From assembly GCA_035655355.1 (NCBI GenBank), contig DASRUQ010000011.1:1-5096 (forward strand): a stretch of DNA of 5,096 nt, in the 5' to 3' direction. Shown here one piece after another: positions 1-5,096 of this stretch. Within the stretch, counting starts at the first letter, position 1; each line of letters starts with the position of its first letter. This DNA comes from 2-12-FULL-43-11 sp035655355. Lineage in GTDB: Bacteria > Patescibacteriota > Minisyncoccia > UBA6257 > Colwellbacteraceae. The notes below the pieces were generated by a model. That model ran no database searches. It was not told the origin of the DNA and worked only from the letters and a program-made list of their open reading frames with translations. Made by a program: the position numbers and the translations under genes.

Positions 1-563
1 CTGCCGGCAGCGGCGGTAATGGCAGCGGCTGCAGTAATGCCGGCGGCGGCGGAACCGCGACCAGTGAACAGGCGCAGATTGTTAAACAAGTCATACCTAC
101 TTCAACTAATCTGCCGAGTGGCGGAGAAACAGTTATTACAAGTGTTGGCGACCTTAATTACTTATTAGCCAGCGGAGCGACCAGCGGCATTACCGGTTCT
201 TCTTCGGCGGGAGGTGGCGGCGGCGGAGGTGGTAATGGTTATGATGGAGGCGGTGGTGGAGGAGGAGGAACGGGCGGTGGCATTGTTTTCATTTCCGCGC
301 AAACTCTAACTAATAACGGAACAATTCGGGCGCTCGGCGGTAATGGTGGCGGTGGTAGTTGTGGTTATGTAGGCGTTTTCCCCGGAGGTGGTGGCGGCGG
401 CGGAGGTGGTGGCGGAGCAGTCATCTTATTTTATAAAACCTTGCCGAGCTTGGGTACTATCAGCGTAACAGGCGGCGCGGGTGGGAACGGCAATACTTGT
501 GGAGGTCAAGTAGGAACAGCTGGAACAGCGGGGAAAATCTACCGAGCCAAGATCACCTTCTAA
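1..563 (+). CDS. Glycine-rich repeat protein, C-terminal fragment (start outside window)
   Basis: The frame beginning at base 3 is open from the left edge to TAA at 561-563, giving 186 codons with no in-frame ATG, so this is the 3' end of a longer gene. There are pure glycine runs at residues 70-77, 82-89 and 128-138. Between them lie short beta-strand-like segments such as GGGIVFISAQTLTNNGTI and GGGAVILFYKTLPSLGTI, which align as two copies of one unit. Three cysteines (C10, C120, C166) each follow a GGNG motif by a few residues. The chain ends in a strand-like KIYRAKITF. Glycine-rich proteins with this pattern are usually secreted or surface-attached and are thought to form beta-helix or beta-roll folds, often in adhesins. 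The role here is inferred; the N-terminus with any signal peptide is not visible. The cysteines might be cross-linked outside the cell. The coding call is firm, the function is not. Confidence 0.82.
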   Translation, partial: AGSGGNGSGCSNAGGGGTATSEQAQIVKQVIPTSTNLPSGGETVITSVGDLNYLLASGATSGITGSSSAGGGGGGGGNGYDGGGGGGGGTGGGIVFISAQTLTNNGTIRALGGNGGGGSCGYVGVFPGGGGGGGGGGGAVILFYKTLPSLGTISVTGGAGGNGNTCGGQVGTAGTAGKIYRAKITF

Positions 564-565
564 GA

Positions 566-1141
566 GTGAATCTGTTAGTTAAGAAAAAAATAATTAGCGC
601 CTTAAAAAGAGGCAAAGTGGCTGTAATCCCGACAGATACTATCTACGGCATAGTCGGTCAGGCGCTTTCTCTTAAGACCGTAGAGCGTATTTATAAGTTG
701 CGCCGCAGGAATTCCGGTAAACCGATGGTAGTCCTTATAAGTTCTCTGGATAATCTTAATTCGTTTGGAGTTAAGCTTAGTCTCAATGAAGAAAGAACTC
801 TTAAGCATATCTGGCCAGGAAAGGTGAGTGTTGTTTTGAGTTGCTCTAAGAAAATGCGTTATCTGCACCGCGGCACGAATACTATCGCTTTTCGTTTGCC
901 CCGGCCTAAGTGGCTGAGAAACCTTTTGGTGGAAACCGGCCCTCTGGTTGCCCCCAGCGCTAATTTGGAAGGTAAGGAACCGGCCAGATCAATCCTCGGG
1001 GCTAAAAAATATTTCGGTAAAAGAATTTTATACCTTGATGCCGGCCAGACTACTTCTCTGCCTTCAACTCTGGTTTCCTTAAAAAGAGGGAAGCTAAAAG
1101 TCTTAAGAGAAGGAGCGGTAAGTTTTAAAAGTATCAAATAA
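566..1141 (+). CDS. tsaC: L-threonylcarbamoyladenylate synthase (TsaC/Sua5/YrdC family)
   Basis: This enzyme makes threonylcarbamoyl-AMP from threonine, bicarbonate and ATP, the first step of t6A37 formation on ANN-decoding tRNAs, in the cytosol. From GTG 566 the protein is 191 residues, close to the usual length of single-domain TsaC. Visible family signatures in order: PTDTIYG (22-28), the basic KLRRRNSGKP segment (44-53), WPGK (83-86), TNTIAFRLP (104-112), PLVAPSANLEG (126-136) with the conserved S-A-N, LDAG (157-160), STLVSL (167-172) and LREGA (180-184). An ATG at 497 is in frame but would overlap the glycine-rich gene by 67 bases and add 23 residues unlike the family, so GTG 566, two bases after the upstream stop, is preferred. 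No clear Shine-Dalgarno precedes it, so translational coupling to the upstream gene is plausible. There is no C-terminal Sua5 domain. Confidence 0.9.
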   Translation: MNLLVKKKIISALKRGKVAVIPTDTIYGIVGQALSLKTVERIYKLRRRNSGKPMVVLISSLDNLNSFGVKLSLNEERTLKHIWPGKVSVVLSCSKKMRYLHRGTNTIAFRLPRPKWLRNLLVETGPLVAPSANLEGKEPARSILGAKKYFGKRILYLDAGQTTSLPSTLVSLKRGKLKVLREGAVSFKSIK

Positions 1142-1159
1142 AGATTAAAATAATAAGCG

Positions 1160-1420
1160 ATGAAAGAAAGAATAAAAGAAGAAGGAAGTAAGCTGAGTCG
1201 TGAAGTTCGCGAACGGACTACAGGCTATATAGTCGCCGCGCTCAGCTTAGTGGCTGGTTTAGCCTGGAACGATGCCATCAAATCAATGATTGAGTACGCT
1301 TTCCCGCTATCCGACAGCACTATCACGGCCAAGCTTCTCTACGCGGTCTTAATGACACTTTTTATAGTCGTTATCACAGTTTATATGGTGAGGTTTCTGG
1401 GTAAAGAAGAAAATAAATAA
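1160..1420 (+). CDS. DUF5654-like small two-helix membrane protein
   Basis: An 86-residue protein with a charged, probably cytoplasmic N-terminus (residues 1-20, rich in K/R/E). A first hydrophobic helix at about 21-48 contains the GLAWNDAIKSMIEYAFP stretch, and a second helix lies at about 56-80, followed by a charged tail GKEENK. The motif of tryptophan-asparagine-aspartate-alanine inside the first helix followed by a FP turn matches what I remember of the uncharacterised DUF5654 family, found in CPR bacteria and some archaea; this is recall, not a search. Function is unknown. The helix hairpin could be a small scaffold or holin-like protein, but no motif supports a specific role. It starts 18 bases after tsaC and ends 2 bases before the GH1 gene, so it is probably co-transcribed. 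The ATG has no Shine-Dalgarno sequence. Confidence 0.85.
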   Translation: MKERIKEEGSKLSREVRERTTGYIVAALSLVAGLAWNDAIKSMIEYAFPLSDSTITAKLLYAVLMTLFIVVITVYMVRFLGKEENK

Positions 1421-1422
1421 CA

Positions 1423-2562
1423 ATGTTCCCGCCGGATTTTCTTTGGGGCGCGGCTACCTCTGCTTACCAAGTAGAAGGCGGGAACAAGAGTGACTGGAGC
1501 GAATGGCCTAAGGGGGACGCCGGTCAGGCTGCGAATCACTACCGGCTTTTCAAAAAAGATTTTGATTCAGCTAAGTCTCTCGGGCATAATGCTCATCGTT
1601 TCTCTATAGAATGGTCAAGAATTGAGCCGGAGGAAGGAAAGTTTAACGAGGAAGAGCTCAAGCACTACGAAGAAATAATTCGAGCCTTAAAAGACAGAAG
1701 CCTCGAACCGTTCGTTACTTTATGGCATTTTACCTTGCCCATTTGGTTCGCTGAAAAGGGCGGCTGGCTGAATAAGGACGCAGTGCGTTATTTTGAAAGA
1801 TATGTAATCAAAATCACCGAGACTTATAAACATCTTGGGGTAAAATTTTGGATTACCATGAACGAGCCGGAAATTTATGCCTTTAACGCTTATTTTCGGG
1901 GCAAGTGGCCGCCTAATAATAAAAATATACTTTCGTGCTGGCGGATGGCCAAGAAGCTCATTCGCGCTCACCAAGCCGCCTACGTCATTATTAAAAAGTC
2001 AGTTCCTTACGCGGAAGTGGGTTTGGTAAAAAATAATTCTTACTTTGAAAGTTATGGTTTAAATCCTTGGAATAAAATTTTAAGTTCTTTAACTAACGAT
2101 ATTTGGAATCATTATTTTCTGCGTCGCGTTGGCGGCTCATACGATTTTATCGGCTTGAACTACTATTTCCACAACCGCATAAATTGGGGATTCAACCAAA
2201 ACGAAAATAAATCGGTTTCTGATCTTGGCTGGGAAATTTATCCGGAAGGACTGTACCGCGTGCTTATGGATCTTAAAAGGTACAAAAAGCCAGTCTATAT
2301 AACTGAGAACGGTTTAGCTGACGCTAATGACAGTAAAAGAGCCGCTTTTATCAAAGACCATCTTTCTTGGGCCTTTAAAGCTATCAAGGACGGGGTTGAT
2401 CTCAAAGGATATTTTCATTGGTCGCTTATGGATAACTTTGAGTGGGACAAAGGATTTGCCCCGAGGTTTGGCCTTATGGAGGTTGATTATAAAACTTTTA
2501 AACGCAGTGTTAGGCCGAGCGCTTTCGCATATAGAGAAATAATAGAAAATCGTTCCGTTTGA
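1423..2562 (+). CDS. Compact glycoside hydrolase family 1 enzyme (beta-glucosidase/beta-glycosidase type)
   Basis: The 379-residue protein begins FPPDFLWGAATSAYQVEGG, the standard GH1 N-terminus with the sugar-binding Gln16, which fixes the start at ATG 1423. The retaining pair is present: acid/base Glu148 in TMNEPE (145-150) and nucleophile Glu295 in YITENG (292-297). Other GH1 landmarks are HRFSIEWSRIEPEEG (58-72), LWHFTLP (100-106), LNYY (245-248) and DNFEWDKGFAPRFGL (337-351), where Glu340-Trp341 lie at the usual sugar-contacting site. GH1 enzymes cleave terminal beta-linked glucose, galactose or related sugars with retention. The length is well below the usual 440-480 residues; the region between the two catalytic glutamates (147 residues) is clearly shortened, so substrate loops are trimmed. 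There is no signal peptide, implying cytosolic action. It lies 2 bases after the DUF5654-like gene and 1 base before the transporter fusion. Exact substrate cannot be read from sequence. Confidence 0.95.
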   Translation: MFPPDFLWGAATSAYQVEGGNKSDWSEWPKGDAGQAANHYRLFKKDFDSAKSLGHNAHRFSIEWSRIEPEEGKFNEEELKHYEEIIRALKDRSLEPFVTLWHFTLPIWFAEKGGWLNKDAVRYFERYVIKITETYKHLGVKFWITMNEPEIYAFNAYFRGKWPPNNKNILSCWRMAKKLIRAHQAAYVIIKKSVPYAEVGLVKNNSYFESYGLNPWNKILSSLTNDIWNHYFLRRVGGSYDFIGLNYYFHNRINWGFNQNENKSVSDLGWEIYPEGLYRVLMDLKRYKKPVYITENGLADANDSKRAAFIKDHLSWAFKAIKDGVDLKGYFHWSLMDNFEWDKGFAPRFGLMEVDYKTFKRSVRPSAFAYREIIENRSV

Positions 2563-2563
2563 T

Positions 2564-4381
2564 ATGGTTTGGTTACTCGTTGCCACTTTAGCTCAAATTG
2601 TCTTAGGAACTTCCGGAGTATTTGATAAGCTCTTATTGCGCCGGGGCGTTTTTGACCCGTGGGCTTACACCTTTTGGCTGGGAATGTTGGGAATTTTTTC
2701 CGTAGCGCTTTTGCCCTTCGGACTTGAGTCGGTGTCGCTTACCGCCATCTTTTTAGCCTTACTTGGCGGAGCGGCTTTCGTATTTGCGATGCTGGCTATG
2801 TTCTTTTCCTTGAACCGCGGACATGCCTCTGAAACTTTGCCGGTGATCGGCGGTTTCTCGCCGGTATTTACTCTTTTTATAGGATTTTTTCTGCTTAGCG
2901 ATAAATTAAGTTTAGGAGATCTTATTGGCTTCTCTTTCCTCGTTGTCGGCGGCTTTGTTTTATTTTTGTTAGGCGGGGAGAGAGCAAATGTTAAGTCTAT
3001 TTCTTTAATACTTTTAGCCGCCATCCTTTTTGGTTTTTCCAACGTTTTAGCAAAATTGGTTTTTGAGGATACAAACTTTGTTACGGGGTTCTTTCTTATA
3101 AAAACGGGCGGCGCCATTGTAGCCTCGCTTTTCCTTCTGTATCCTGCGGCGCGCGCGAGTATTATCGCTTCAAAAAAAGGAGCTCTCCCCGAAAATCAGT
3201 TTCTCTACGTTATCAATCGCGCTTATGCCGGCTTGGGCTCGGTCCTTATAAATGTAGCCATATCGTTGGCTCATCCAGCGCTTGTTGATTCCACCCAGAG
3301 TATAAGGTACATAGTGATTTTCTTGGCCTCTTGGTTCTTCTTAAAAGAAATCTCTAAAGGCAAGGCGCTTCTCGGCAAAGCCGTGGCTACCGGTTTGGTA
3401 GCTATCGGGTTTGTGTCTTTAGGTATAGTAAGTTACTCCCGCAGTTTGCCCGCGGTGAATCCAGATAGGCAAATATCCTGGGGGGTGACTTTTTCGGATA
3501 AATTTGCCGCTGAACTCGGCCTAGATCCGGAAGAAACCTTTAACGCTATCATCAACGAACTGCACCCAAAGAAGATACGTCTGATTGCCTACTGGGACGA
3601 AATAGAAAAAGAGAAGGGAGTTTTTAATTTCTCGGAGTTAGATAATTTTGTGGAGGTCGCGGAGGGTGACGGCGCCAAAATAATTCTCTCGATGGGGATG
3701 AAAACACCCCGTTGGCCCGAGTGTCATGTGCCTGCGTGGACTTCCGGATTAACACCCGGAGAGAAAGAGGCTGCCGTGCTGGATTATTTAAAGGCGGTGG
3801 TCACGAGATACCGCGGGAGTGAGTCTGTAGTTATGTGGCAGGTTGAGAACGAGCCATTTCTCCTTTTCGGCAAATGTCAGGGGAGACCCGATGGCTACCT
3901 TGGCGGGGAAGTGGCGCTAGTGAAGTCACTTGATTCCAGGCCGGTTGTGACGACTGACGGCGGAGAGACCGGTATGTGGTGGCGAACCGCCCCCTACGGA
4001 GATGTATTCGGCAGTACTATGTATAGAAGAGTCTATCCGGTCTCGATTGGGCAATATGTAGGAGTTGTTGACTACCCTATTGCTCCTAATTTTTTCCGTG
4101 TTAAAGAAAAATTAACCAGGTTCATAATAGGTGATTACAAAAAACCATTTATTATAATAGAACTTCAGGCGGAGCCGTGGGGAGAAAAAGGTACGCCGGA
4201 ATTGACTTACGCCAGGCAGATGGAAATTTTCAATTTAGACTATTTTAAAGAGACCATTAATTTTGCCAAAAATACGGGCTTTGATGAATACTACTTATGG
4301 GGAGGGGAATGGTGGTATTGGTTAAAAGTAAGACATAACGACGGCCGTTTCTGGAACGAGGCTAAAGAGATACTAAAATGA
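2564..4381 (+). CDS. Fusion of EamA/DMT-type ten-helix transporter with a clan GH-A glycoside hydrolase domain
   Basis: The 605-residue frame is unbroken. Residues 1-290 hold about ten hydrophobic helices in two five-helix halves (about 1-137 and 145-290), the duplicated EamA layout of the drug/metabolite transporter superfamily; the second half opens with SLILLAAILFGFSNVLAKL. After a short linker (SRSLPAVNPDRQ) a glycosidase domain runs from about 304 to 605. It has the GH42/GH5-like opening WGVTFS, IRLIAYWDEIEKEKGVFNF (338-356), TPRWP (381-385), a putative acid/base Glu430 in WQVENEPF (425-432) and a putative nucleophile Glu533 in IIIELQAEPW (530-539), then the Trp-rich LWGGEWWYW (578-586). 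The GH family is not certain; clan GH-A is. DMT proteins with ten helices usually have both ends in the cytoplasm, which would put the enzyme inside, though an outside location with the last helix as anchor is possible. The start lies 1 base after the GH1 stop, suggesting coupled translation. Transported substrate is unknown. Confidence 0.88.
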   Translation: MVWLLVATLAQIVLGTSGVFDKLLLRRGVFDPWAYTFWLGMLGIFSVALLPFGLESVSLTAIFLALLGGAAFVFAMLAMFFSLNRGHASETLPVIGGFSPVFTLFIGFFLLSDKLSLGDLIGFSFLVVGGFVLFLLGGERANVKSISLILLAAILFGFSNVLAKLVFEDTNFVTGFFLIKTGGAIVASLFLLYPAARASIIASKKGALPENQFLYVINRAYAGLGSVLINVAISLAHPALVDSTQSIRYIVIFLASWFFLKEISKGKALLGKAVATGLVAIGFVSLGIVSYSRSLPAVNPDRQISWGVTFSDKFAAELGLDPEETFNAIINELHPKKIRLIAYWDEIEKEKGVFNFSELDNFVEVAEGDGAKIILSMGMKTPRWPECHVPAWTSGLTPGEKEAAVLDYLKAVVTRYRGSESVVMWQVENEPFLLFGKCQGRPDGYLGGEVALVKSLDSRPVVTTDGGETGMWWRTAPYGDVFGSTMYRRVYPVSIGQYVGVVDYPIAPNFFRVKEKLTRFIIGDYKKPFIIIELQAEPWGEKGTPELTYARQMEIFNLDYFKETINFAKNTGFDEYYLWGGEWWYWLKVRHNDGRFWNEAKEILK

Positions 4382-4386
4382 AGGAA
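4381..4386 (+). promoter_or_regulatory. Shine-Dalgarno site for the NlpC/P60-like gene
   Basis: AAGGAA overlaps the last base of the preceding stop codon and ends 8 bases before ATG 4395. It is the only clear Shine-Dalgarno match before a long gene in this window, and it supports ATG 4395 as the start. Confidence 0.65.
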
Positions 4387-4394
4387 ATATTAAT

Positions 4395-4862
4395 ATGAAG
4401 CCCCTTATATTTGAAACTTATATTTCGGTCATTAAAAATAGTGTCGGCTCTAAGTCTTTCAGAAATTTTTACGTTTTTGATGGCAGGAAAAAAATAGACA
4501 TCGCTAAAAACGGCGATCTTTCTTGCGCCTGGTTTGTCTCTATCGTCTTGAACCTTTTTGACCTTATAGACGCGCCGCATTTAACCGTGAAGCGGGTAGA
4601 GCGTGAATTGAAAGCATCGGGCTGGCGGGAAATTTCCAAGCCTAAGCCTGGCGCTATTATCATCTGGGGTCCGGCTAGTTCAGGAAAAGAGATGTTGCAT
4701 CGCCACATTGGTTTTTATGTGGGCAGTAACAAAGCCATTAGTAACGATTCCCAAAAAGGTTATCCGGCTATCCATGATTGGAAATTCCGCAAAGCAAGAT
4801 CTCTCAAAGGCAGAGCGATAGAGGCTATCCTCTGGAATCCAAAACTTGATGTTAGGGTTTAA
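4395..4862 (+). CDS. NlpC/P60-like (papain-fold cysteine) protein, 155 residues
   Basis: Two landmarks of the NlpC/P60 or related CHAP-type fold are visible: Cys44 in GDLSCAWFVS (40-49), at the start of a helix, and His104 in HRHIGFYVG (102-110), on the following strand pair. Between them is the typical PKPGAIIIW (84-91) strand that precedes the histidine region. A third polar residue could be Asn117 or His127 in AISNDSQKGYPAIHDW (114-129), which remains unclear. Members of the fold cleave peptidoglycan stem peptides or related amide bonds. No signal peptide, membrane helix or cell-wall-binding domain is present, so a secreted cell-wall role is not shown; it could act in the cytosol or leave by another route. 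The gene follows the transporter fusion by 13 bases and is followed by a promoter-like sequence, so it is probably the last gene of the transcript. Confidence is high that it is a gene, moderate for the fold. Confidence 0.8.
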   Translation: MKPLIFETYISVIKNSVGSKSFRNFYVFDGRKKIDIAKNGDLSCAWFVSIVLNLFDLIDAPHLTVKRVERELKASGWREISKPKPGAIIIWGPASSGKEMLHRHIGFYVGSNKAISNDSQKGYPAIHDWKFRKARSLKGRAIEAILWNPKLDVRV

Positions 4863-4891
4863 TTCCCATAATCTCTAAGGGGTGTTATAAA
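4863..4891 (+). promoter_or_regulatory. Candidate sigma70-type promoter for tRNA-Ala
   Basis: TTCCCA at 4863-4868 (4 of 6 to TTGACA) is separated by 17 bases from TATAAA at 4886-4891 (5 of 6 to TATAAT). A TG at 4883-4884 gives an extended -10. Predicted transcription would start near 4898, just before the hairpin at 4901, so the tRNA precursor would begin with that hairpin. The prediction is by eye only and overlaps the tiny reading frame at 4891-4923. Confidence 0.45.
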
Positions 4892-4900
4892 TGTTGGCTC

Positions 4901-4928
4901 TGGGCCTATATCTAAAGATATAGGCCCA
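4901..4928 (+). other. Perfect 12-bp stem-loop upstream of tRNA-Ala
   Basis: The arm TGGGCCTATATC (4901-4912) pairs perfectly with GATATAGGCCCA (4917-4928) around a TAAA loop. No T-run follows on the + strand (next bases TCACTCAG), and no A-run precedes it for the other strand, so it is not a classical intrinsic terminator. Bases 4902-4910 (GGGCCTATA) are identical to the first nine bases of the tRNA at 4976-4984, so the 3' arm could pair with the tRNA 5' end instead. It may be a processing or leader element, or a relic of a tRNA acceptor stem. Confidence 0.8.
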
Positions 4929-4937
4929 TCACTCAGC

Positions 4938-4964
4938 CGAAATGTAAGTAGAACTTCCGTTTCG
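4938..4964 (+). other. Imperfect stem-loop in tRNA-Ala leader
   Basis: The segment CGAAATGTAAGT (4938-4949) folds on ACTTCCGTTTCG (4953-4964) around an AGA loop: ten Watson-Crick pairs, one G-T pair and one T-C mismatch. The stretch from here to the tRNA (4965-4975) is pyrimidine-rich with no T-run. With the hairpin at 4901-4928 it fills most of the 113-base spacer between the last protein gene and the tRNA. Function is unknown. Confidence 0.5.
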
Positions 4965-4975
4965 CTCTTCACTTC

Positions 4976-5049
4976 GGGCCTATAGTTCAGTGGTAGAACG
5001 CCTCGTTTGCAACGAGGAGGGGGGAGTTCGATTCTCCCTAGGTCCACCA
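4976..5049 (+). tRNA. tRNA-Ala (anticodon TGC), CCA encoded
   Basis: A full cloverleaf can be drawn. The acceptor stem is GGGCCTA (4976-4982) with TAGGTCC (5039-5045). The D-arm is GTTC/GAAC with a 7-base loop (4985-4999). The anticodon stem CCTCG/CGAGG (5001-5017) carries loop TTTGCAA, anticodon TGC at 5008-5010. The variable loop has 4 bases. The T-arm is GGGAG/CTCCC (5022-5038) with loop TTCGATT. The third acceptor pair is G3-T70, the hallmark recognised by alanyl-tRNA synthetase, which agrees with the anticodon. Discriminator A is at 5046 and CCA is encoded at 5047-5049. UGC alanine tRNA can read all GCN codons when U34 is modified. The gene probably has its own promoter at about 4863-4891. 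Confidence 0.97.
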
Positions 5050-5096
5050 TTCAAGATTCGCAGAAAAATTATTTTGGGTAACTTACCAAGAACAAG

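Noticed and set aside
205..416. GC-rich GGN repeats as a tandem DNA repeat or CRISPR-like array
   Set aside because: The repeats follow codon phase and encode glycine runs using mixed GGN codons; there are no regular spacers. They are explained by the protein.
602..1137. Two minus-strand frames opposite tsaC
   Set aside because: They are antisense to a well-supported conserved gene and show no family features.
2665..3117. Minus-strand 150-codon frame
   Set aside because: It lies wholly opposite the transporter helices of the fusion gene, and its composition (rich in K, P and S) is what the antisense of hydrophobic codons gives. No domain is recognisable.
4668..4691. Walker A-like GPASSGKE in the 155-residue protein
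   Set aside because: The position after GK is Glu instead of Ser/Thr, there is no Walker B motif, and the segment sits in the loop between the expected strand and histidine of an NlpC/P60-like fold.
4901..4928. Intrinsic terminator for the operon
   Set aside because: The stem is strong, but no T-run follows it on either strand, so it is listed as a stem-loop of unknown role. Termination by another mechanism is not excluded.
4859..5050. Minus-strand 63-codon frame covering the tRNA
   Set aside because: Its first half is the antisense reading of tRNA-Ala (GRIELPPPRCKRGVLPLNYRP), a well-known false protein pattern produced by tRNA genes. The rest covers the hairpin spacer.
5050..5096. Possible element after the tRNA 3' end
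   Set aside because: Only 47 bases remain. I see no repeat of the tRNA 3' end, no start codon with a usable frame and no terminator.

Overview
The window looks like a piece of a small-genome bacterial chromosome, most likely from the Candidate Phyla Radiation (Patescibacteria, Parcubacteria-like). This taxonomic call is inference. It rests on the mix of genes: a glycine-rich, cysteine-punctuated surface-type protein, a DUF5654-type two-helix membrane protein, unusually compact glycosidases, a short NlpC/P60-like protein without a signal peptide, and mostly Shine-Dalgarno-poor starts. Base composition is moderate, apart from the GC-rich glycine-coding stretch at the left edge. No mobile element, CRISPR array or integrase is visible.

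Layout: every supported gene is on the + strand. (1) Positions 1-563 hold the C-terminal 186 codons of a glycine-rich repeat protein whose start lies outside the window. (2) Two bases later a TsaC/Sua5/YrdC-family threonylcarbamoyl-AMP synthase begins, best read from GTG at 566. (3) A DUF5654-like small membrane protein occupies 1160-1420. (4) A compact family 1 glycosidase (1423-2562) starts 2 bases after it. (5) A 605-residue fusion (2564-4381) starts 1 base after that; it joins a ten-helix EamA/DMT transporter to a clan GH-A glycosidase domain. (6) A 155-residue NlpC/P60-like protein (4395-4862) follows and has the only good Shine-Dalgarno site among the long genes. (7) A 113-base spacer holds a promoter-like sequence and two stem-loops, then comes tRNA-Ala(TGC) at 4976-5049 with CCA encoded.

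The spacing of genes 2-6 (18, 2, 1 and 13 bases) suggests one transcript. The clearest functional unit is the GH1 enzyme plus the transporter-glycosidase fusion, which together look like a module for taking up and cleaving glycosides. TsaC is a housekeeping tRNA-modification enzyme that appears to share the transcript by position only.

The most unusual items are the EamA-glycosidase fusion and the perfect 12-bp hairpin just upstream of tRNA-Ala. Both arms of that hairpin carry the first nine bases of the tRNA, one copy direct and one inverted, so it could pair with the tRNA 5' end.
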